In this document: positions 24,482-33,536 of the stretch, one piece after another | Numbering within the stretch: position 1 is the first letter of the stretch | How the letters are laid out: each line of letters starts with the position of its first letter | From: an uncultured Pseudomonadales bacterium | GTDB lineage: Bacteria; Pseudomonadota; Gammaproteobacteria; Pseudomonadales; Porticoccaceae | DNA: 64,000 bases | Direction of reading: 5' to 3' | NCBI GenBank assembly: GCA_943788445.1 | Contig: CALSQH010000003.1 | Span: forward strand, 620,001-684,000 | The notes under the pieces: model-generated | What the model saw: only the letters and a program-made list of their open reading frames with translations | Databases searched by the model: none | Told to the model about the DNA's origin: nothing | Program-made: the position numbers and the translations under genes

Positions 24482-25058
24482 AGCCGCACCAGCGAATCCG
24501 CAGCTGATTGATGCTATCAATCAGATCTTTGCGTTTTTCCGGATTAATTATCACAACCAGTATTACAGTGCCTTTGGCGATAATACTAAATCTGAAAATC
24601 TGGCTAAAAAGCTTTGGTTGAGCAAGCTAAGTGACTTTTCCGCCGAGACGATAATCGCTGGCGCTGAAAAGGTTATCGCCGAAAGCGACTATCTTCCGAC
24701 TCTGCACAAAATGCTCAATGCCTGTCGTGATGTAGGCATGCCTGCGGGCTTGCCGTCTCCACACAAAGCCTATCAAGAGGTGTGTAATAAGCCGAGTCCT
24801 AAAGCCGAACAACAGTGGTCTCACCCAGCGGTGTATATTGCTGGCCGCGAATGTGGCTGGTACTTTCTCGCCAATACGATTGAATCGAAAGCCTTTGCTC
24901 CATTTTCCGAAATTTATAAGCAGTACTGCGAGCGGGTTATGGCTGGGGAAAAATTTACCGTAGAAAAACCTGCGGAACTGCCAGAGACCTCGATGAAACC
25001 AGCCACTAAAAAACAGGCACTAGCTCAGTTGGATGACTTAAAAAATCTCTTGAGTTAA
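24393..25058 (+). CDS. Lambda replication protein P-like helicase loader
   Basis: The 221-residue protein resembles the phage lambda P family: an N-terminal disordered part (1-35), a conserved segment LIDAINQIFAFFRINYHNQY, then AKKLWLSKLSDFSAETI and LPTLHKMLNACRD. Lambda P captures the host DnaB helicase and loads it at the origin. Here it is a chromosomal gene coupled to a DnaT-like gene by a long 89-nt overlap in another frame; no later in-frame ATG would keep the conserved block. No phage genes are near, so it looks domesticated. The helicase-loader role is inference from family and neighbour. Confidence 0.75.
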   Translation: MANSKDLIQKVASEIAASSTQSPTAAGHPKAAPANPQLIDAINQIFAFFRINYHNQYYSAFGDNTKSENLAKKLWLSKLSDFSAETIIAGAEKVIAESDYLPTLHKMLNACRDVGMPAGLPSPHKAYQEVCNKPSPKAEQQWSHPAVYIAGRECGWYFLANTIESKAFAPFSEIYKQYCERVMAGEKFTVEKPAELPETSMKPATKKQALAQLDDLKNLLS

Positions 25059-25123
25059 AACATTGATTTAGACAATTAAGTTAAAAGCTGGCCACGGAAA
25101 CAGTTCTCGGAGACGATTGCTAT

Positions 25124-26893
25124 ATGGCGCAAACACCCCTGATTCACAACTCTACTGCACGGCGCATGGCAAAGACCATTCTAAATGGATTTCGCAGCTA
25201 TTTTGCCGACTACCTTAATTCTACACTGAGCGCCAAAGCGCGCTTTGAAAAAGCTGATTGGCTGGGTGTGCAGCAGGCCAATGTCGATCGACTGGAACTG
25301 TATAAAGGCAAGGTTGCCCAAACTGTGATGTATCTGGGCATGGTAACCAATAAGGATATAGCCAATCGTGAACTCTGGATCGAAGCAAAAAAAGCCTATA
25401 CACAATTGGTTTTTAATTTCCCAAATTTTGAAATTGCCGAAACATTTTTTAACTCGGTTTTCAGTACTTTGCACGATCATGACAAGATCAATGACAACAT
25501 TATCTATGTTCTCTCATCCCAATTAATTGAAGCTCCAAAAGCCGAATACAGTATTTTTATTCGCTATGAGGGCAGTGATTATCGGGATATTTTTCGTCGC
25601 ATTCTCAAAGAATCTGAATTCTCTCTGCCGGGCGAAGATATTGAGCTGGATCTAGACTGTATTCTCAATGTTTTCTATCAAGAGGTTGTACCCAAACTCA
25701 GCGGCTCAGCTGAAAATCTAAAATTTGATTTACTCGAGTCGATTTTTTACCGTGGCAAGGCCGCCTATATGGTCGGCCGGGTGATGGACGGCGAACAAAT
25801 TTTCCCAATGGCCTTGGTTATTCTTAATAATGAACAGGGCCAGTTATATGTGGATACGGCTATATTCAATTCTGATGAACTGAGTGTAATTTTCAGTTTT
25901 ACGCGAAATCATTTTATGGTCGATGCACCACTGCCCTATCAGTATGCGCACTTCTTAAAGCAACTGATGCCGAAAAAACTCGACTATGAAATTTACAATT
26001 CTCTCGGTTTCCCCAAACACGCAAAGACTGAATTTTATCGTCAATCGGTTCAACACTTACGCAACTCTGACGACCAGTTTATTATTGCCCCCGGCATCAA
26101 AGGTATGGTGATGACGGTGTTTACCCTGCCCTCCTACAATATTGTCTTTAAAATTATTAAAGACAAATTTTCGCCCCCAAAAGAAGTCACCCATCAGGTG
26201 GTGCGCGAAAAATATCGGCTGGTGTCGAGACACGATCGCATTGGTCGTATGGCCGATACTCAAGAATTCGACAAGTTGGTTTTTCCTTTGAATCGCTTTT
26301 CAGAGTCACTACTTGAAGAACTGCAAAAAGTTGCCGCCTCATCAATTGAGATTCGCGACACTAGACTGATCATCAAGCATCTCTATACCGAGCGCTATAT
26401 GACACCGTTGAATATCTATCTTGAGGATGCAACTGACGATCAAATACACAATGCTATGGAGGAGTACGGCAACTGTATCAAGCAGTTGGCGGCGGCGAAT
26501 ATTTTCCCAGGCGACATGCCTTTAAAGAACTTTGGTGTGACTCGTCACGGTCGTGTGGTGTTCTATGATTATGATGAAATTGCCACCTTGACCGACTGTA
26601 ACTTTCGGCGCATTCCCGAACCCCGAACTGCTGAGGAAGAGATGCAAGCGGGCACCTGGTACACGGTGGGGCCCAATGATATTTTCCCTGAGGAATTTAG
26701 ATTATTTTTCTCCGGTAATACTAAGGCGCGAAAGATGTTTGAGGAGATGCACAGCGATCTCTACGAGGTTAGATTTTGGCAGAACTTACAGGAGAAAATT
26801 CGCGATGGTTTCGTGTTAGATGTATTCCCTTACCGCCGTGCCAAACGTTTTGATCGGGGCAAAGACTCTGTACTCGAAGTATTTTCAGATTAG
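25124..26893 (+). CDS. aceK: Isocitrate dehydrogenase kinase/phosphatase AceK
   Basis: At 589 residues this matches AceK (about 580 in E. coli). Landmarks include IAPGIKGMVMTVFTLPSY, which holds the nucleotide-binding glycine segment, and the catalytic-loop region DMPLKNFGVTRHGRVVFYDYDEI (about 465-487). AceK reversibly phosphorylates isocitrate dehydrogenase and so switches carbon from the TCA cycle into the glyoxylate bypass during growth on acetate or fatty acids. The usual partners aceA and aceB are not adjacent. It converges on gspB with only 8 nt between stops. Confidence 0.95.
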   Translation: MAQTPLIHNSTARRMAKTILNGFRSYFADYLNSTLSAKARFEKADWLGVQQANVDRLELYKGKVAQTVMYLGMVTNKDIANRELWIEAKKAYTQLVFNFPNFEIAETFFNSVFSTLHDHDKINDNIIYVLSSQLIEAPKAEYSIFIRYEGSDYRDIFRRILKESEFSLPGEDIELDLDCILNVFYQEVVPKLSGSAENLKFDLLESIFYRGKAAYMVGRVMDGEQIFPMALVILNNEQGQLYVDTAIFNSDELSVIFSFTRNHFMVDAPLPYQYAHFLKQLMPKKLDYEIYNSLGFPKHAKTEFYRQSVQHLRNSDDQFIIAPGIKGMVMTVFTLPSYNIVFKIIKDKFSPPKEVTHQVVREKYRLVSRHDRIGRMADTQEFDKLVFPLNRFSESLLEELQKVAASSIEIRDTRLIIKHLYTERYMTPLNIYLEDATDDQIHNAMEEYGNCIKQLAAANIFPGDMPLKNFGVTRHGRVVFYDYDEIATLTDCNFRRIPEPRTAEEEMQAGTWYTVGPNDIFPEEFRLFFSGNTKARKMFEEMHSDLYEVRFWQNLQEKIRDGFVLDVFPYRRAKRFDRGKDSVLEVFSD

Positions 26894-26901
26894 CGCCCTT
26901 A

Positions 26902-27447
26902 TTAACGAAGAGGTAACTCTGAACTGAGGGTTCCGGAGCGAATGCTCAGGCTGTCGAAGTTAATAGATTCAATCACCCAATCACTGTCGATAGAGTCGCC
27001 GGCATAGTAGATTTTATCGCCAATGAAAATTCGGTTTTTCGGTGAGCCACTGCGAATATAGATATGTCCGGCGATGGTTACTTCAGGCAACCGCAGCTCT
27101 TCATCTAAAGGCTCTTTTTGCACCGACTTTTCTAACTGCTCTTCCATTACCAGCCCTCGTTTCACTGGCTGAGTTCCTAGAGATTTTTCTACAACGCTGA
27201 TCGGTTTTTCAATCAGATTTTCCGAAACGGTATCGCCCACAATCTGCTTATTAGTCAGATTGTAAAATCCAAAAAACAGCAGCGCGGCTATAAGCACAAT
27301 AATAGCGGCCACTTTATAACTGCCATTGCTCTTTACCGGCTCTTGGTAGGGGTCCCAACCAGCGCTGACAAAATCATCCAGATCTTCAGACTCATCGCGC
27401 TTTCGGTCGCGCTCAGCTTTCTTTAGGGCATTGAGAATATAGGACAT
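26902..27447 (-). CDS. gspB: General secretion pathway protein B (GspB)
   Basis: The 181-residue bitopic protein starts MSYILNALKKAERDRKR, the GspB signature, has one membrane segment (about 46-62) and a periplasmic C-terminal domain (about 115-181). With GspA it helps place or assemble the secretin in the envelope. It is the last gene of the secretion operon; its start shares one base with the gspA stop. Confidence 0.85.
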   Translation of the reverse strand: MSYILNALKKAERDRKRDESEDLDDFVSAGWDPYQEPVKSNGSYKVAAIIVLIAALLFFGFYNLTNKQIVGDTVSENLIEKPISVVEKSLGTQPVKRGLVMEEQLEKSVQKEPLDEELRLPEVTIAGHIYIRSGSPKNRIFIGDKIYYAGDSIDSDWVIESINFDSLSIRSGTLSSELPLR

Positions 27448-29177
27448 TAATCAGTCTCCAGTAATTGAGGAATAGCTTCCCCACCGAACTGATTTAAACG
27501 CAACAATGTTTCGCGCCCGAGTATTCCATCTGCAGCCAACCCCTGTTGCTGCTGAAACACCAACACCTGCTGAGCAATTGCCCGCGTGTAGCGACCACCG
27601 CTAATAACTCTTTCACTGGTCTGATCAATCGCCTGCAATTGACGCTGCAACCAGTCGATTACCTGAGGATTAACCTGTAGACCATTGGCTATATTGCCAG
27701 TCACAGTTAAAGGTGCGCTGTAACCCAGAGGTGGCTTCCATAAATAGAGGTACACGCCATTCCAGCTTTTGGCAAAGCTCTCCCTATCAATCACCACTGC
27801 GCCCTGACTATTCTGCAAGGTGACCGTGGCGGCATCTAATCTGGAGAGCACATAAGTTTTGAGGTAGCCAGTTTCACCGAGCAACCAGACAATGCCGGGG
27901 CGATTAATTTTTTCAATAAATCGCAGATTTACAGCGCTGACTTTTTCCATTCGTAGCTGTTCTAGGTCAGCTACAAAAGAGAGTTCTTCCTCGGTGTAGA
28001 CCTCGACGGAATCAATCCCCCAAGTAGCTAGTAGGCTGGTAAATGGGTTGGCGACAGGCACTGGCTGGGCTTTGACAACTATAGGACTGGCCTTATTTTT
28101 AATCAGCTGAATCGGTTGTGAAGTAACTGCTGTAGCTTCTATTTTAGTACTTTCAAATTCCTCTGCGGCTACTTCAACTGCTTCAACTTCAACGGCTTGA
28201 TCCTCAACTTGCTCAGCCTGAGCAAGGGATAGCTCTGGCGTTGTTATCCGATTTGGAAATAGCTCTGTATATCCGAGAGTAGCGGCAACAAGCACTGCTC
28301 CAACAATCAACACCGCGGCTATGATCAACAGTGTTTTATTGTTAGCTATAGTTTTCTTTTCACTGAGGATTTCTGCTGCTGCCTGACGGACTAATCTTGC
28401 TGATACCATTTTCTTTCCGCTGGCATAAGCTGCAACCAGAGCCTGATGGCAGACCAGATTAATTAATCGTGGCACACCCCCAGTCAGACGGAACAATACC
28501 GGAATACTAGCGGGCTCAAAAATTGCTCTTTTGGCTCCGGCCTTGTGTAGACGGTGATTGATATAGTTGGACAGATCATTTTTATCCAACGGCGACAGAT
28601 GGAAGCGCGAGACGACCCGCTGATTGAGCTGCCGCTGTTCTTTCTGCGCCAGTATCTCTAATAATTCCGGCTGGCCTACCAAGAGGATATGCAGCAATTT
28701 ATGGGTGCTGGTTTCAAGATTGCTTAACAGCCGCAGGGTTTCTAAAACCTCTGGGGTTAGATTCTGCGCTTCTTCAATAACAATCAGTGTCTTCTTGCCT
28801 TCAGCATGTGCGGCAAGCAAATTCTGATTAAGTGCATCTATGCACTTTTTAGTAAACGACACCTCAATATCCGCGGGCAGTTCAATATTCAACTCATCGC
28901 AGATACTGGCCAGCACATCGGTGGTATTGAGTTTGCTATTAAGGATATAGGCAACCCGTACATGGGGCGGAATACGCTTGATCATGGTGCGAGTTAAGGT
29001 GGTTTTACCTGTGCCTACCTCACCGGTAAGCAGGATAAAACCACCCTCGCGATCAAGGCCGTACTTTAAATGGGCTACGGCCTGTCGGTGATAGATGCTG
29101 GGATATAGAAACCCAGGATCAGGGACAATCGAGAATGGCTCTCGCTTAAGGGCAAAATGTTGCAGATAAATGCTCAT
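27447..29177 (-). CDS. gspA: ExeA/GspA-like ATPase with peptidoglycan-binding domain
   Basis: The 576-residue protein has a cytosolic AAA+ domain (about 1-265) with Walker A GEVGTGKTT and Walker B TLIVIEEAQNL, one membrane segment (about 282-302), an acidic Val/Glu/Ala-rich linker and a C-terminal PG_binding_1 domain (about 500-570, ending in GLAADGILGRETLLRLNQ). In Aeromonas ExeA the same layout lets the ATPase bind the cell wall and multimerise so that the secretin can assemble. It directly follows gspD by 14 nt and overlaps gspB by one base. Confidence 0.88.
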   Translation of the reverse strand: MSIYLQHFALKREPFSIVPDPGFLYPSIYHRQAVAHLKYGLDREGGFILLTGEVGTGKTTLTRTMIKRIPPHVRVAYILNSKLNTTDVLASICDELNIELPADIEVSFTKKCIDALNQNLLAAHAEGKKTLIVIEEAQNLTPEVLETLRLLSNLETSTHKLLHILLVGQPELLEILAQKEQRQLNQRVVSRFHLSPLDKNDLSNYINHRLHKAGAKRAIFEPASIPVLFRLTGGVPRLINLVCHQALVAAYASGKKMVSARLVRQAAAEILSEKKTIANNKTLLIIAAVLIVGAVLVAATLGYTELFPNRITTPELSLAQAEQVEDQAVEVEAVEVAAEEFESTKIEATAVTSQPIQLIKNKASPIVVKAQPVPVANPFTSLLATWGIDSVEVYTEEELSFVADLEQLRMEKVSAVNLRFIEKINRPGIVWLLGETGYLKTYVLSRLDAATVTLQNSQGAVVIDRESFAKSWNGVYLYLWKPPLGYSAPLTVTGNIANGLQVNPQVIDWLQRQLQAIDQTSERVISGGRYTRAIAQQVLVFQQQQGLAADGILGRETLLRLNQFGGEAIPQLLETD

Positions 29178-29191
29178 AGCGCCTCATTGTG

Positions 29192-31102
29192 CTACTTGGG
29201 TGACTGCCCCTCATTCATAAAATCTTCAAGCATTGGCTTTATCAAGCCGCCTTCTTCACTATTTAGGTCTCGCTTGATCAGATGCTTATATTTAGCTTCT
29301 GAAAGATTGCGTGCATCTTCGGCTGTACGAATAATGGTTGGGCGAATAAACATCATCAATACCGACTGAGAATCCTCTTTCCTTGCTGATCGGAATAGAC
29401 GACCTAATAGTGGAATATCTCCCAGCAGCGGCACCTTGCTCTCAGTGCCACCTGTTTGGTCTTCAATCAATCCACCCAATATCAACAACTCACCATTCTG
29501 AATTAGCACATTGGTTTTCATGGTGCTTTTTGAGGTCGTCTGCAGACCTGGCTCACCCGCTTTAACTTTGGATGACTCCTGTTCAATCTCCAGGCGCACC
29601 GAGTTGCCCTTACTTATTTGCGGCTTAACCTTAAGCTTTACACCCACCTCTTCACGATTAATGGTGGTGAAAGGGTTACTGCTGCCATTATTACCGCTGG
29701 TAAAACTTCCAGATTGGAAAGGAACTTCCTCACCTACTGTTAATGTTGCCTCTTCATTATCCAGAGTCACAACCGAAGGCGTCGAAAGGATCTTAGTACT
29801 ACCATCAGTTTTCAAAGCCTGAATCAATAAGCCAATACCTTTGCCGGTATCAGGATCAAAATTACCCGCCACACCTAAAACTGTTTTTGGTATTAAGCTC
29901 AATTCAGCAGCTGTGGGATCCTCACCCGAGATACCTATCCCAGTCAATGTAGCCAATAGTCCATCGAAATTAGTCAGGTACCCGCCACGGTTTTTACTGC
30001 TATAAACCAACTGTGAACTCAACTCTTTCGCCTGATCTTCCGACAACTCGGCAATAACAGCTTCAATCAAGACCTGTGGTCTAGCGCGATCTAATTTACC
30101 GACAACATTTTTAATTTCTCTTATCACTGCTGAGGGTGCCGCGATGACTAAAGCGTTATTGAGCTCATCAATCTGTATTTGATAAGCCGTTTTGGATTTG
30201 CCTTTACCATCAGCACCAGACTCTCCGGCGAGACGCAAGAAGATATCCGACTGCAACATACCTTCAACTATAGGCTTCATTTCGGCTGCGCGGGCAAAAT
30301 CAAGATAGATCACTTCAACGCTACCGGTTTTAGTTGACGGCTGATCCAGGGTTGCCAGCATCGCTCTAAAGGCACGACGTGCGGTGCTCGGCCCGCTGAC
30401 AATAACGCGGTTATTCATACCGTCTTCTACCAGCGATAGCTCTTGCTTCTGTAACTGCTTTAACTGTGTAGCGATATGCACCGCTTCCCCCGCAGAAATA
30501 TGCTTGAGGACGATCACTTCAATAGCAGTTTGCTCTGGGTCATCTAACTCTGCGATAAGCTCTTCCAAGCGCGCAATATTTGAGCTGATATCAGTCACAA
30601 CGATAGCGTTGCTCTGGGCAAAGGCCTGCAAGCGGGAACCTGAGCTCATCACTGGCTTTAAAACCGGCACCAAAGTAGTCACCTGAGAATACTGAATTTT
30701 GATAACTTTAGTAATCAGCTTATTCGAACCGGTAGCGCTACCGGCGAAGGTGAATGCCTGATTGAACGGTAATATTCGCGTCACTACGCCATCTTCAACC
30801 GCTTGAAAACCCTGCACCTGAAGTGAAGAAAGTGCGGCACTGTAAAGCAGATCTGCATCAATCGCCTCTGGCGCAATAATGGTTACCTTGCCTTTGACTC
30901 GCGGATCGAGCACAAAGGATTTGCCGGTAATTTCTGCGACACTTTCAATGACGCTGCGGATATCCGCATCGCGAAAATTAATTCTTACCTTTTCAGCGGC
31001 AGTTGCCTCGGCAACCAATACGGCCACCATGCTGAACGCCCCCACAAAGCGCATAATTTTTTTGCCAAAACTTACTTTTTGGTCAGTCATTATTTTTCTC
31101 AT
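29192..31102 (-). CDS. gspD: Type II secretion secretin GspD
   Basis: The 636-residue protein has a signal peptide (to about residue 36), an N0 domain with VRINFRDADIRSVIESVAEITGKSFVLDP, N1-N3 domains and a secretin domain with VPLLGDIPLLGRLFRS near 560. It forms the gated outer-membrane channel of the system. It lies one nt after gspC. It lacks a visible lipobox; the C-terminal region may carry a pilotin-binding tail, but no pilotin gene is present here. Confidence 0.94.
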   Translation of the reverse strand: MRKIMTDQKVSFGKKIMRFVGAFSMVAVLVAEATAAEKVRINFRDADIRSVIESVAEITGKSFVLDPRVKGKVTIIAPEAIDADLLYSAALSSLQVQGFQAVEDGVVTRILPFNQAFTFAGSATGSNKLITKVIKIQYSQVTTLVPVLKPVMSSGSRLQAFAQSNAIVVTDISSNIARLEELIAELDDPEQTAIEVIVLKHISAGEAVHIATQLKQLQKQELSLVEDGMNNRVIVSGPSTARRAFRAMLATLDQPSTKTGSVEVIYLDFARAAEMKPIVEGMLQSDIFLRLAGESGADGKGKSKTAYQIQIDELNNALVIAAPSAVIREIKNVVGKLDRARPQVLIEAVIAELSEDQAKELSSQLVYSSKNRGGYLTNFDGLLATLTGIGISGEDPTAAELSLIPKTVLGVAGNFDPDTGKGIGLLIQALKTDGSTKILSTPSVVTLDNEEATLTVGEEVPFQSGSFTSGNNGSSNPFTTINREEVGVKLKVKPQISKGNSVRLEIEQESSKVKAGEPGLQTTSKSTMKTNVLIQNGELLILGGLIEDQTGGTESKVPLLGDIPLLGRLFRSARKEDSQSVLMMFIRPTIIRTAEDARNLSEAKYKHLIKRDLNSEEGGLIKPMLEDFMNEGQSPK

Positions 31103-31103
31103 T

Positions 31104-31940
31104 TTATTTATTCAATCCAAATTTCGGTAACATCTTAGCTGACAAACTGGCGGCATTCACATACACCACCACTTCTTGACCATCGCGAATAACGGTAACC
31201 GGCAAACTAGCCTGTGTGCTGTATTTGACCCACTGTTTTGGATCAGACATCAGCTCTTGAACACCTAGGCCCCCAACATCTACAACAATGTCGTCATTCT
31301 CAAGATCTGCTAACATTTTCATTTCTTCAGAGAGTTTATTAAGTTTAAACCCACTGCCGTAATCATCCACCCTAACCGGCACAGCGCCAAACATATTGGC
31401 CATAGCAAACCCGCCATCGGCTGCTTTTCCTTCCATTGTACCTGTTGACTCTTCCGTCTCTATTACGGAATCAGATTTTTTCATCAGAATTTGCGATCTT
31501 TTGCCGTTTTGCTTGACGATTATCCGGTATGGCTCGATTTTCTCAATGGTGACTTTCGGTGCAAGCTTGTCGCCGACATGGAAGACCTTTTCAGGCTTTC
31601 CACCAAAAGCTACAGTCGCTGACGACATATCACCAGAAATCAACACGCCCAAAAGTTTCGCCTTTAATGTCGAATTTTCCAATTCACCCATATCGACAAC
31701 TGGTTCAACAGGCTTACTTCCACGAAACCAATTCCAGCGTTGCATGTTCGCCGCTGATGGGGTGCGAGGTATTGGCTCAGCCGTGGTGCTGCCTGAGGTG
31801 TAGAGGCCGGCCATCATGCTTAGCAGCAGTACGCAAATCAGAACCAAGGCTAAGTTACTCAGGACAATCACACGCTGAACTAGCGATCCATGGGTGAACA
31901 CCGATAATAACTTGTTCAATTGGAATGCTTTAGTCGACAT
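31104..31940 (-). CDS. gspC: Type II secretion protein GspC
   Basis: The 278-residue inner-membrane protein has one N-terminal membrane segment (about 24-48), a homology region (about 85-150, with LLGVLISGDMSSATVAFGG) that contacts the N0 domain of GspD, and a C-terminal PDZ-like domain (about 185-270). It links the inner-membrane platform to the secretin and helps choose substrates. Its gene is placed after gspM rather than first in the operon, and overlaps gspM by 11 nt. Confidence 0.88.
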   Translation of the reverse strand: MSTKAFQLNKLLSVFTHGSLVQRVIVLSNLALVLICVLLLSMMAGLYTSGSTTAEPIPRTPSAANMQRWNWFRGSKPVEPVVDMGELENSTLKAKLLGVLISGDMSSATVAFGGKPEKVFHVGDKLAPKVTIEKIEPYRIIVKQNGKRSQILMKKSDSVIETEESTGTMEGKAADGGFAMANMFGAVPVRVDDYGSGFKLNKLSEEMKMLADLENDDIVVDVGGLGVQELMSDPKQWVKYSTQASLPVTVIRDGQEVVVYVNAASLSAKMLPKFGLNK

Positions 31941-32421
31941 AAGTCACCTCGATATCTGCGATGTAACCAACTTTCTCGTCTGGAGAAAGAGCGATAGCTA
32001 CAGTCTCGGGAGCCAAACCCTGACAGCTCAACTGATTGATCAACTGCAATACTCGATTTGGACTAGGGCTGGTAACTGTGAACGAGAAGAGGGACTCATC
32101 AACTTGATCTATGCCGCGAAGCGTAAGCTGATTTCTTCTTATAATGCGGGTAATAACTTCACTCTTCTCACCCGCTTGTATTTGTTGGCTCGAACACGTG
32201 CGATCAAGACGACTTACCACATCGCTCTGATCGCGCAACCACTGAATGTCTTCGGTTAAACTTATCTGACGCTGCGTAAGTTCGGCGTTCTTCTGCATGG
32301 CAGGCAGCAACAACATGTATAGACCAGCGATAACTAATAGCGCTGCGCCAATCGAAACAACCACTCTCTCTCGTGGTTGCAAATCTGCGATCCAGCCGCT
32401 GAGGTTATTTAATATCTTCAT
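31930..32421 (-). CDS. gspM: Type II secretion protein GspM
   Basis: The 163-residue protein has a short cytosolic start, one membrane segment (about 21-40) after LQPRERVVVSIG, and a periplasmic ferredoxin-like part. That layout, plus position right after gspL with a 4-nt overlap, identifies GspM. It pairs with GspL in the inner-membrane platform. Confidence 0.85.
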   Translation of the reverse strand: MKILNNLSGWIADLQPRERVVVSIGAALLVIAGLYMLLLPAMQKNAELTQRQISLTEDIQWLRDQSDVVSRLDRTCSSQQIQAGEKSEVITRIIRRNQLTLRGIDQVDESLFSFTVTSPSPNRVLQLINQLSCQGLAPETVAIALSPDEKVGYIADIEVTYVD

Positions 32422-33524
32422 GGTTTACTCACCTCGAGCAGACGGATACTAGTGATTTCACCAAGTTTCCTGCTGGTAGTTTTATAGCCAGAAATTTTCA
32501 ATTTAGCCATTTTCAGCTTGCCGGTGTTTTTTAACTTTAACTGAATTTCAGACTCGTCCGCCGCTAGAGATTCCAGATCACAGTTACAGGCGGCCATAAA
32601 TTGATCAAGGCCAACCAGAGCAAGCATAACTGGAGAATTGGAGCTTTGATGCTGTTTGAATAAATTGGCTAAAAGCGATTCACCGCTGGCCCTGACCTTT
32701 TCTGGTTTGGCTTTGTTCCCAGGAAATACATTACTAAATCCTTTGCTGGCCTGCCGCTCTAGGTCGGCAACACTTTGCTCAAGAACAGAATTTGAAACCT
32801 GCAAATATCCAAACCCTAAAACTACAGTCAGTATTAAAAGAGCTGCGGTGGATAGCCAAGCTCCGGAACTGGCTTTATTAGCAGATAAGATGAATTCGCC
32901 ACTTAACAGGTTCGCTGAAAGAGGGATTTCTGAGAGCGGCCAGTCAATGTCGGCAGAGTTAATATCTGCATCATCACGAAGATCTTCTGGCACAAGATTT
33001 TCATCCGGCACCGAGATCGACAATCTAGGCTCTATATCTGACGTTTCAATTAAACGACGAACAAAGTGCCACGCCATCTCTGGCAAAGCAGAAAACCCAC
33101 GACCAGAATCATCACGAACAAGAAAAACACCTTCCTGCCAGACCATGTTGATGCGCCCCTCTTCGGAGGGTAGCGCAAGGTAATCTGGAATTAGCGCTAC
33201 CGGATCCACCGACGCATTATCAGCAATCCGCAACCACTCGCGCATATCTTGTTTACTGACAACAGTAATATCTACCTGCTTTTTATCCTCTGTAGAACTG
33301 ATTGCACCGATTACGAAGTGCATGTCGTCAACGGGCTGTAAAAGACGATCTTCAAGAATCCATGGAATTAGCTCTGACCACTTTCGTTGCGGCGCAGCAG
33401 GTGCATCAATACGATGTGTAGTGATGCGCTCTGATGGCACCCAGAGCGCCATAGATTTGTTATCTTCACCTTCATTGATCACATGGCGGTCAATGTGGTG
33501 AATATGGTCAACAGATAATGTCAT
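32418..33524 (-). CDS. gspL: Type II secretion protein GspL
   Basis: The 368-residue protein has the actin-like cytosolic domain (about 1-205, with WSELIPWILEDRLLQPVDDMHFVIG), one membrane segment (about 222-242) and a periplasmic domain. GspL recruits the ATPase GspE to the membrane and contacts GspM. It lies between gspK (12 nt away) and gspM (4-nt overlap). Confidence 0.87.
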   Translation of the reverse strand: MTLSVDHIHHIDRHVINEGEDNKSMALWVPSERITTHRIDAPAAPQRKWSELIPWILEDRLLQPVDDMHFVIGAISSTEDKKQVDITVVSKQDMREWLRIADNASVDPVALIPDYLALPSEEGRINMVWQEGVFLVRDDSGRGFSALPEMAWHFVRRLIETSDIEPRLSISVPDENLVPEDLRDDADINSADIDWPLSEIPLSANLLSGEFILSANKASSGAWLSTAALLILTVVLGFGYLQVSNSVLEQSVADLERQASKGFSNVFPGNKAKPEKVRASGESLLANLFKQHQSSNSPVMLALVGLDQFMAACNCDLESLAADESEIQLKLKNTGKLKMAKLKISGYKTTSRKLGEITSIRLLEVSKP

Positions 33525-33536
33525 TTATAACATTCC

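Noticed and set aside
32656..33183. 175-residue plus-strand open frame inside gspL
   Set aside because: Ser/Arg-rich antisense shadow of gspL with no ribosome site or motif.
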